NCBI GenBank assembly: GCA_000434935.1
Contig: FR882163.1
Coordinates: 36,636 to 55,454, forward strand
Origin: Bacteroides sp. CAG:709
GTDB lineage: Bacteria > Bacteroidota > Bacteroidia > Bacteroidales > UBA932
DNA: 18,819 nucleotides
Reading direction: 5' to 3'
Positions 13,498 to 18,819 of the stretch are shown here, piece after piece. Made by a program: the position numbers and the translations under genes. Positions within the stretch are counted from its first letter, which is position 1. The number at the start of each line of letters is the position of its first letter. The notes beneath the pieces are model-generated. The model was not told the origin of the DNA. It searched no databases and saw only the letters and a program-made list of their open reading frames with translations.

Positions 13498-14059
13498 GGC
13501 GTCTTATCCTTTCGGGAATGCCGAACCGTTCGTTGAGTTCCGCTTCAATGATGGCATTGATCTCGCGACGCCTGCGGGCCTGCTCAATGGCGAATTTGCG
13601 GCTTTCTCGGCGATGTGCCTGATATTCTTTCCATTTTGTCCTGTTTTCAGCCAGCATTGACTCGATCTTTTCCATTGTATTTTCAATGCCGGATTTGCTG
13701 AGTTCGCATTCCCAGACTGTGATTGCGCTCCAGCCGATGGATTCGAGGCGCTGGATATTGACGAGGTCCCGTTCTTGATTCCGTGCGATCTTATTCGCCC
13801 AGAATTCAGTCCGCGTTTTCGGCATGACGAATTTGCTGCAGCCCTTGTGTCCATGCCAGAAGCAGCCGTTCACGAAGATGCATGTGCGGTATTTGGGCAG
13901 GACGATGTCCGGTGTCCCGGGCAATGTGCGGACACATTTGCGGAACCTGTATCCCTGTTGCCACAATTCACGCCTGACTGCCTGTTCGGGGCGTGTGTCC
14001 TCCGAGTGTATGCTGGCCATGCAATCGTGGCGTTGTTCTGGTGTCATGCGGTCCGGCAT
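13478..14059 (-). CDS. vsr: Vsr (very short patch repair) DNA mismatch endonuclease
   Basis: This is an endonuclease that nicks next to T:G mismatches arising from deamination of 5-methylcytosine, starting short-patch repair. The family signature is complete: MTPEQRHDCMASIHSEDTRPEQAVRRELWQQGYRFRKCVRTLPGTPDIVLPKYRTCIFVNGCFWHGHKGC. The PD of GTPDIV supplies the catalytic acidic residue and the FWHGH histidines the active site. FWANKIARNQERD follows. It is 193 residues, about 50 longer than E. coli Vsr, through a charged C-terminal extension (RRESRKFAIEQARRRREINAI). No cytosine methyltransferase gene is visible in the window, so it is an orphan. It converges on and overlaps the ruined hipA gene. 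Repeat R2 lies 80 bases upstream; the gap holds nothing recognisable. Confidence 0.93.
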   Translation of the reverse strand: MPDRMTPEQRHDCMASIHSEDTRPEQAVRRELWQQGYRFRKCVRTLPGTPDIVLPKYRTCIFVNGCFWHGHKGCSKFVMPKTRTEFWANKIARNQERDLVNIQRLESIGWSAITVWECELSKSGIENTMEKIESMLAENRTKWKEYQAHRRESRKFAIEQARRRREINAIIEAELNERFGIPERIRRLSRIDE

Positions 14060-14140
14060 AATTTAATGTCTGTCGATTATTTATCTTGCTGAATAACTGC
14101 TATGCTCTGTAAAAGGCTGCTTTGGGTTTCCATATCAACT

Positions 14141-14412
14141 ATTTCTGCTTGAAACCACACGTATGGCCTCAATACAAAGTTAGTGATTTTTATGGACTTG
14201 ACAGTTATCCGATGTGCTTCAGATGGGACATTTTTACATTGACCTGGCCCATTACATTTTCTGGATGGAATCCGCAAATGAAAACCCGGCGGATCAGCTT
14301 GTGGGCCGACCGCCAGGCAAACCTGATACCCGCATCGTTCTACAAGAATTTTTTGTGGCCTTTGCGTGAATTTATTTATGTCAATCTGTCAGAAGGCCTC
14401 TTCCATCGGGTC
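14141..14412 (-). repeat. Repeat R2 (~270 bp), copy of R1, carrying the last codons of a lost paralogue
   Basis: Matches 10682-10952 in the same orientation. On the minus strand it starts with codons for DPMEEAF and a stop at the place where R1 has DPMEVAF, so it includes the 3' tip of a second copy of the EF-Tu-like lipoprotein gene whose body is gone. A -7-like box TAACTTTG lies at 14175-14182 (minus), upstream of vsr. The GH127 gene stop is only 25 bases away. Confidence 0.85.
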
Positions 14413-14436
14413 AAGAGTCTTTATGCGTTCGGATGA

Positions 14437-16392
14437 TTATTCTTCAATATGGTTAACGGTTCTTGGGAAGACCGTAAGTCTGAGCTCGGTAGAACCATAT
14501 GGTACAAGGTCCAGCCATACAATATTATCCTTTATGGGTTCTGCAAAGCCTCCTTTGGGCATAACAGGGGTATATCGGCTGGAATCCAATTGCCACGCTA
14601 TTTCTTTTGCTGGAACCTTCAGAATGTATGGCGAATTGCCTTCATCATATGGATAATCACCAACAGAGTAACTATCATTCTTCTCTGTTACAATCTCTGA
14701 GGCATGACTTAGATCAAGAGCATAGTTCCATTTCCCTGTAGGAATCATAGACCAACACTTGAAATCAGGATTTCCTGGGACTTTGCCATTCATGTTCGCA
14801 TATACGTTAGTATCCTCCTCTTTTGAGTGTGGGACACTGAAGGAATAAAGCAGGGGGCCTCTTGTGATGAACAGGCCTTGATTACGAACATCAGTAATTC
14901 GAGGACTCATATCCAAAGACAGTGTGATGTGATCACCATCAGAGAACGCCCTCTCTATCTTGACAAAAGTTCCCGGAACCATTTCCATATCCATCAACTT
15001 TCCATTCACCCGGATTTGAGAATCTGCTGACCATTCGGGAATCCTCAGACAAAAAGATAAAGTCGTCGCCGCAGATAGAGAGAATTTGAAATCTATCAAT
15101 CCGTCAAATGGATAAAGAGTCTTTTCCTCAATCGTACAATCAACTGCATCTTTTGTCTTGAACCGATACGTTGTAGGCGCGTATAATGCTGCTGTAATCT
15201 CATCATGATTGCCACGCAGCCAAGTATATGCTGTATAATCCGGCATAAAACGATGAACATTTCCTGAACAGCATTCTGTTTCATGTGTCGGTCTGAAAGC
15301 CATCCATGTAGAACCGTGGAAGAATTCATTGTGGTTGCTATTTCCAGTGGCGATTACTTGATTGACAGATGAAAAGTACTGGAGAGACTTGAAGTCTTTT
15401 GTGACAGCTCCAGGTCCAGCATTGAAGACAGCACGTTCTATCTTATCAGCCCACTTCGCATCTCCGGTTACCGTCAAAAATTTGATCAGGCTCCATGTGT
15501 AGTCTGTTATATCACACGTTTCATGACTGTTAATAATGTTCTCATTCCCGACGAGGGCCTCAGCACCGGCCGGAACACCATCAGGAAGCATATGGTCGCG
15601 GGTCAGTTTGTATTCTGCATTCAACGCCAGATCACGGTACATCTCATTTCCTGTGTATGCATATAACAACATCGGCAATTTCAATTCTTCGGCACAAGTT
15701 ACACCATGCATCACCAATCTTTCATCATTCCTACATGTTTCTGGAACAAGATCAATAAAAGTCCCGGCATTCCATGCTTTCTCACACCTTTCAAGAAGTT
15801 TCCGGTCACCAGTCTTCCCATAAACCCAGAGCATTCCCTCCAAGCTGACAATATTTCGCCAGTTACCAATTTCCTCAATCGTGAAATTCAGATAATGTTT
15901 GTGGAGTGCATCAATGACTCTCTGGTCACCAGTTCTTTCGTAATATGCCTCAAGGACACGAAAATACACGCACATAGGCCACATCGATTTAATTTTAGGA
16001 TTACCAAGTACGCCTTTGTCTGAGGCATGCGCCAATGTGTAGTTTATCCCATCTACTGCTGTGTCAACCATATCTTGATCATCGATCAGGTAACCAAGTC
16101 TTATGAGCCCGTCAGTATAATATGCCGTTTGCTCATAACGCCACCAATCCCTACCGTAAGTTCCGGTATTACGTCCTATTTCTCCGTTCCATAAACAGGA
16201 ATTATAAGGATATGATAAAGCTTCCGGATGCCCTGTCATACCGGATTTCTGTCTCAACAGAAACTCTTTGAGCCATCCCTCCGGTCGTATATCAGAACCT
16301 GCTCCACCCTGAAAAACGGAAAAATTCTGCGCAGATGCAGTAATCGCTGCTATCAGCAATAAAAAGGTTATCAATGTCTTTTTCATGTTCAT
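14437..16392 (-). CDS. Secreted GH127 family glycosidase (DUF1680, beta-L-arabinofuranosidase-like)
   Basis: An exported glycoside hydrolase of ~651 residues. The start is MNMKKTLITFLLLIAAITASAQ, a signal peptide cleaved after ASA (ATGs at 16392 and 16386 both work; the open frame to 16452 runs back into the dinJ remnant and is not believed). The GH127 catalytic core is complete: GTYGRDWWRYEQTAYYTDGLIRLGYL, MWPMCVYFRVLEAYY, NIINSHETCDITDYTWSLIKF and HETECCSGNVHRFMPDY. The glutamate and cysteine of HETC and the two cysteines of ECC correspond to the Zn-binding and nucleophilic residues of HypBA1-type enzymes. It probably removes arabinofuranose or a related sugar from plant glycans. No transporter or other polysaccharide-utilisation gene is adjacent, which is unusual. 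A dinJ fragment with an apparently intact promoter is immediately upstream. Confidence 0.9.
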   Translation of the reverse strand: MNMKKTLITFLLLIAAITASAQNFSVFQGGAGSDIRPEGWLKEFLLRQKSGMTGHPEALSYPYNSCLWNGEIGRNTGTYGRDWWRYEQTAYYTDGLIRLGYLIDDQDMVDTAVDGINYTLAHASDKGVLGNPKIKSMWPMCVYFRVLEAYYERTGDQRVIDALHKHYLNFTIEEIGNWRNIVSLEGMLWVYGKTGDRKLLERCEKAWNAGTFIDLVPETCRNDERLVMHGVTCAEELKLPMLLYAYTGNEMYRDLALNAEYKLTRDHMLPDGVPAGAEALVGNENIINSHETCDITDYTWSLIKFLTVTGDAKWADKIERAVFNAGPGAVTKDFKSLQYFSSVNQVIATGNSNHNEFFHGSTWMAFRPTHETECCSGNVHRFMPDYTAYTWLRGNHDEITAALYAPTTYRFKTKDAVDCTIEEKTLYPFDGLIDFKFSLSAATTLSFCLRIPEWSADSQIRVNGKLMDMEMVPGTFVKIERAFSDGDHITLSLDMSPRITDVRNQGLFITRGPLLYSFSVPHSKEEDTNVYANMNGKVPGNPDFKCWSMIPTGKWNYALDLSHASEIVTEKNDSYSVGDYPYDEGNSPYILKVPAKEIAWQLDSSRYTPVMPKGGFAEPIKDNIVWLDLVPYGSTELRLTVFPRTVNHIEE

Positions 16393-16426
16393 GTATTGAT
16401 GCTTATCTATATTTTTTACTCTGTTA

Positions 16427-16558
16427 TCATAAATCTGACCACTGGCGCACATAAATGTTGAACGCCGTGTTGATGCTCATACCGAATTCTTCGCAAAGAC
16501 TGTTGAATTGCATTTTCAAATCGGAGTCCAATCTAATTGTAAGAGCAGATTGTGCCAT
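16427..16558 (-). pseudogene. RelB/DinJ antitoxin, 3'-truncated by frameshift
   Basis: An intact N-terminus, MAQSALTIRLDSDLKMQFNSLCEEFGMSINTAFNIYVRQ, then WSDL and a stop. The ribbon-helix-helix DNA-binding part survives but the toxin-neutralising C-terminal half is missing. Comparison with the copy at 12.5 kb shows that one C of a CC pair is lost after VRQ, and homology stops a few bases later. The promoter upstream looks intact, so the short peptide could still be made and bind DNA. No toxin gene follows; the next gene is the glycosidase. Confidence 0.82.
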
Positions 16559-16576
16559 AATTCTTAATGTATTCCA

Positions 16577-16606
16577 CAAAGATAGCAAAATGATTGAAAT
16601 GTGCAA
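16577..16606 (-). promoter_or_regulatory. Promoter of the dinJ remnant, likely also serving the glycosidase gene
   Basis: On the minus strand TATCTTTG (16577-16584) fits the -7 box and TTG at 16604-16606 lies 19 bases upstream, the correct spacing for a -33 element. The predicted start near 16570 leaves about 12 bases before the dinJ ATG at 16558. No other box is seen between here and the glycosidase start at 16392. Confidence 0.6.
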
Positions 16607-16858
16607 CTGACATGTATTGATTTTATTGCTAAAAATATAAATAGCAGATTCGTATTGTCCGGAACGGGTATTTTATAAAGAAATTTGCGGGTTCTCAAGA
16701 AAAACCATAATTTTGTGGAGTTGATTGAATCAAAAGACATAAAGTTTACCATACTTCGTGCATTGAAACATTCTATACTTATTGCGAAATTTTCCGACTA
16801 ACGTTTGACAGGACATCGATGATACAATGATGCAGGTATCCCGTTGATGCGATATACG
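16607..16858. other. Gene-free intergenic stretch
   Basis: About 250 AT-rich bases between the dinJ promoter and the terminator. I see no credible coding frame, RNA gene or repeat here. Confidence 0.6.
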
Positions 16859-16906
16859 AAAACCGTCGGAGAGTCATTACCAAACTTTTCGACGGTTTTA
16901 TTTTTG
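16859..16906 (+). terminator. Rho-independent terminator-like hairpin
   Basis: AAAACCGTCG (16859-16868) and CGACGGTTTT (16890-16899) form a perfect 10-base stem with a 21-base loop, followed by ATTTTTG on the plus strand. No plus-strand gene ends upstream within the window's nearby 3 kb, so this may be the terminator of a deleted gene. Confidence 0.65.
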
Positions 16907-17014
16907 TGCCTGTTGGTGACGTTAGCCCGATGCGCTCTTCTCCGTCAATTCCGTCCACAGGTAGAATTGTAATATATTATTAACCGCGCAGTGATGCGCA
17001 TGAATGAAATAATT

Positions 17015-17602
17015 ATGAATTTTAAATTTGATGGAAGCAGGGTGTTCTTTACATCCGACACTCACTTCAACCACGCCAATATCATCAGGTTCTGCAACAG
17101 ACCTTTCAAGGATGTGTCACACATGAATGAAGCAATTATTTCCAACTGGAACCGTGTGGTAGGTCCGGAGGATATCGTATTCCACCTGGGGGATTTCTGT
17201 CTGGGAGGTTCTGCCGAATGGATAAATGTACTGAACAGGCTGAACGGGAAAATATACCTTATTTCCGGCAACCACGACATCAAGAACCTGAGGCAGAATT
17301 ATACTGAATACTTCGAGCATATATCAATGCAGATGTATATCGAAGTAGATAAACAGAAGATATATCTGAATCATTGTCCGTTTCTTTGTTATGGCGGCTC
17401 ATACAATGGTACATGGCAGCTTTTCGGACACGTGCATACAAGCAGAAACAATACCGGAAAGGATGCGCCCAGGCTGAGTATGCTTCTCCCGACACAATAT
17501 GATGTCGGAGTGGACAACAATGATTTCACACCGGTCTCTTTTGCGCAGGTGAAGACAATCATCGAGAAACAAATTGAACAATCAAAGAAAGGAGAACAAT
17601 AA
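17015..17602 (+). CDS. Calcineurin-like metallophosphoesterase
   Basis: A 195-residue phosphoesterase with a dinuclear metal centre. All family motifs are in order: FFTSDTHFNHANII (D-x-H), VFHLGDFCLGG (GD), LISGNHDIKN (GNHD), IYLNHCPFLCYGG and LFGHVHTSRN (GHxH). This compact form resembles stand-alone or phage-associated phosphoesterases. The substrate is unknown. Open frame extends to GTG 16991, with ATGs at 16994, 17000 and 17015; MNFKFDGSRVFFTSD at 17015 matches the usual N-terminus, though an upstream ATG cannot be excluded. A remnant of a second, different phosphoesterase follows two bases after the stop, suggesting a former tandem operon. Confidence 0.88.
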   Translation: MNFKFDGSRVFFTSDTHFNHANIIRFCNRPFKDVSHMNEAIISNWNRVVGPEDIVFHLGDFCLGGSAEWINVLNRLNGKIYLISGNHDIKNLRQNYTEYFEHISMQMYIEVDKQKIYLNHCPFLCYGGSYNGTWQLFGHVHTSRNNTGKDAPRLSMLLPTQYDVGVDNNDFTPVSFAQVKTIIEKQIEQSKKGEQ

Positions 17603-17603
17603 G

Positions 17604-17826
17604 ATGAAGATACCATAGAGGTTCCGTGCTGAACAGCGCCTTTGCCAGTGAATACGGAGATCTGATTGCCGACAGCCGGATCGATGCCTGGATTTACGGG
17701 CATTCGCACACCAACATTGACACTGTGATTGGCGGTACCCGTATAATCAGCAATCAAATGGGATATGTGTTTGAAGATGAACACCTGATGAACGGATTTG
17801 ATCCGGCCAAGTTTATTGAAATTTAA
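17604..17826 (+). pseudogene. Second metallophosphoesterase, interior deleted
   Basis: ATG AAG ATA at 17604 is the expected family start (MKI), but it is followed at once by a stop. From 17620 a different frame reads GSVLNSAFASEYGDLIADSRIDAWIYGHSHTNIDTVIGGTRIISNQMGYVFEDEHLMNGFDPAKFIEI, the C-terminus of a ~240-residue phosphoesterase with the YGHSH metal motif. The DLH, GD and GNHE motifs are missing. An ATG-like restart at about 17626 (GTG/CTG) would give at most 66 residues with no active site. Both ends are kept and the middle lost, the same pattern as in the hipA remnant. Confidence 0.8.
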
Positions 17827-17909
17827 TGGGTTGTCAGGAAGAAGGTTCTATATACGAACTGTCGTGGGAATACGAATGCGCGGTGGGTAATGCTCGCTTC
17901 AGGCTCTAA
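17826..17909 (+). CDS. Small open frame after the phosphoesterase remnant, hypothetical
   Basis: A 27-codon frame whose ATG overlaps the preceding stop by one base: MGCQEEGSIYELSWEYECAV, then GNARFRL. The coupling and unrepetitive composition suggest it may be the start of a truncated gene from the old operon. I do not recognise it, and it may be chance. Confidence 0.25.
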   Translation: MGCQEEGSIYELSWEYECAVGNARFRL

Positions 17910-17915
17910 GCAATA

Positions 17916-18400
17916 TCAAGCGATTTCCACTATTGCAGAATGGTCGCCGGAATCTCGTGTTGTCTTTGCGTTGCAGTCATAGTCAATGCTGCATTCAGCA
18001 TAGATGTCCGTAATCTGCTGCCAGATGCGGCGTTCGCTAGCTCTGATAGTGCGAACTCTTTCGAGCAATTCAGGAAATAGTCTTTCCCGAATAGGGCTGT
18101 ACCTTGCTTCAGACACTCGTCTTCCATTGCGAAGCCTTTGCGGATATATTCATTGAGAATCTTTGTCGCCTATTGACGGAAACGAATGGCCTTGAGAGAA
18201 GAAACACGGTAACCAACGGCAATGATGGCATCCAGAGAATAGTACGATGTCTCGTATGTTTTTGCGTCAGTGGCAGTTGTTTCCATTTTGGAAATAACTG
18301 AATCTGCCATGAGGTCCCCCTGTACATTTCTCTTGATTTGGAATAGTGTATCTATCATATATTGTTCCGGCCCATTTGAGGGCCTTTCGCAATATACCAA
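17916..18400 (-). pseudogene. rhuM: RhuM family protein, broken
   Basis: Minus-strand fragments of a RhuM (virulence-associated, Fic-neighbouring) protein. The first frame reads QYMIDTLFQIKRNVQGDLMADSVISKMETTATDAKTYETSYYSLDAIIAVGYRVSSLKAIRFRQ, then TAG where a tryptophan (RFRQWATKILNEYIRKGF) is expected. It continues to LFGKDYF, where one base is lost, and resumes as ELLERVRTIRASERRIWQQITDIYAECSIDYDCNAKTTR. The last residues and the N-terminus are missing or scrambled. So there is a nonsense mutation, a frameshift and truncation at both ends. The family is common in Bacteroidota genomic islands; its function is unclear. Confidence 0.8.
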
Positions 18401-18485
18401 ACATTATGTTGTGTACAAGAAGGTCAACACGCTGAGATACAATAACATATCCTTCAATGCCAACATAATGGTGTTGCCAACATAA

Positions 18486-18701
18486 ACGCGCAAGAACCAC
18501 GATGCGACAGAGGATGCGGCCGTGATGTACACGATGATGGGCTGCTGCAAACTTGCCGGAGTCAATGTCGAGGCATGGCTGACGTACTTCCTTGACCACG
18601 TCCACGAGTGCGACAACGACTACAGCCTTGACATTGCCGACTTCCTGCCGTCCAGCCTGGTCTCCAAAGGTCTTTTAAAGACATCGGAGAACCTCCGATA
18701 A
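18486..18701 (+). mobile_element. IS66 family transposase, C-terminal remnant
   Basis: The plus strand reads RKNHDATEDAAVMYTMMGCCKLAGVNVEAWLTYFLDHVHECDNDYSLDIADFLPSSL, the C-terminal domain of IS66 TnpC (family pattern GNHDAAENAAVxY..MxCCKxxGVxxxxWL...L and the DYSLDIADFLP end). Compared with the family, a few codons between RKN and HDA (normally an aromatic-rich segment) are lost, and the catalytic domain and accessory genes are absent. A stop lies upstream in frame. The frame ends at 18701, inside a tandem repeat. It is a dead scrap of an insertion sequence. Confidence 0.82.
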
Positions 18702-18767
18702 TCTTCAGAGAGTCTCCAACATCTTTCGGAGAATCTTCGAAAACCCTTGAAGAGACTTCAAAGTTTC
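18684..18767. repeat. Four-unit 21-bp tandem repeat of small palindromes
   Basis: Units at 18684-18704, 18705-18725, 18726-18746 and 18747-18767. Each carries a short palindrome centred 21 bases from the next: TCGGAGAACCTCCGA and TTGAAGAGACTTCAA are perfect, the middle two imperfect. In the transposase frame the unit encodes a heptad (SENLR plus two residues), so it may be a repeated C-terminal tail with an early stop in unit one. Confidence 0.7.
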
Positions 18768-18797
18768 CGAAATAACTATACGTGGTTCACCGAATGC

Positions 18798-18817
18798 TTC
18801 CCGCCCTGCGGCGGGAG
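18798..18817. other. GC-rich hairpin at the right edge
   Basis: CCCGCC (18800-18805) and GGCGGG (18810-18815) form a stem with a 4-base loop, just beyond the IS66 remnant. It could be part of the element's end or the start of another intergenic structure; the window ends here. Confidence 0.45.
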
Positions 18818-18819
18818 GG

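Noticed and set aside
10682..14412. R1/R2 as an insertion sequence pair or composite transposon
   Set aside because: No transposase, terminal inverted repeats or target duplications; the repeats begin inside the 3' end of a gene and its lost paralogue, better explained by segmental duplication.
16393..16452. Longer GH127 start (MCASGQ...)
   Set aside because: These codons are the dinJ remnant read in another frame; a signal peptide begins exactly at MNMKK.
12441..16558. The two dinJ pieces as one gene split by an insertion
   Set aside because: They overlap by about 70 bases with several substitutions, so they come from two different copies.
18400..18485. Coding sequence between rhuM and the IS66 remnant
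   Set aside because: Neither strand gives a frame I can match to either family; possibly eroded IS66 sequence but not supportable.
18684..18767. CRISPR-like array
   Set aside because: The 21-base units abut without spacers and there are no cas genes.

Overview
The window looks like a Bacteroidales chromosome (Bacteroides, Phocaeicola or Prevotella type). Evidence: several genes are preceded by the Bacteroidota -7 promoter box TAnnTTTG, ribosome-binding sites are weak, and the gene families are typical of that order (GH127/DUF1680 glycosidase, MKK-type lipoproteins with Ig-like BIG2 domains, HipA family kinases, RhuM, an IS66 remnant). I see no rRNA, tRNA or CRISPR. The species cannot be named from sequence alone.

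Layout. 1-2.5 kb: the end of a MATE transporter, a structured MITE-like spacer, a free methionine-(R)-sulfoxide reductase and an acyltransferase-3 membrane protein. 2.5-4.4 kb: a gene scrap, then a compact tripartite hipB-hipS-hipT toxin-antitoxin operon, followed by an exact 42-bp copy of part of the acyltransferase gene. 4.4-7.7 kb (minus): an AraC regulator, a secreted alpha/beta hydrolase and a CMD/cupin protein whose signal peptide is frameshifted in an A8 tract, then decayed aldo/keto reductase and MFS scraps. 7.7-8.9 kb (minus): YccF and an AlkD-like DNA glycosylase. 8.9-10.5 kb (minus): a second, classical hipB-hipA pair. 10.7-16.6 kb: two parallel units, each consisting of a dinJ/relB antitoxin fragment, a cargo gene and a ~270-bp repeat (R1 or R2). 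The cargo is an Ig-like lipoprotein carrying EF-Tu domain II/III-like modules in one unit and a GH127 glycosidase in the other. Between the units lie a third hipB-like gene with a deleted hipA and an orphan vsr. 16.6-18.8 kb: a metallophosphoesterase, a gutted metallophosphoesterase, a broken rhuM, an IS66 transposase tail and a 21-bp tandem palindromic repeat.

Working together. This is an accessory island rich in toxin-antitoxin modules, with three separate HipA-type loci and two RelB/DinJ antitoxin scraps in 14 kb. Many neighbours are decaying by internal deletion. The most striking item is the lipoprotein gene at 10929-12418. It joins a lipoprotein signal and three BIG2 domains to a C-terminal half that aligns by eye with EF-Tu domains II and III without the GTPase domain, and a G8 tract currently splits the two halves. 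The EF-Tu-like half ends in repeat R1. R2 still keeps the last codons of a second copy, so the locus appears to have been duplicated and one copy replaced by the glycosidase. The two homopolymer frameshifts (A8, G8) could be phase-variable switches, real decay or sequencing errors. The sequence alone does not decide.
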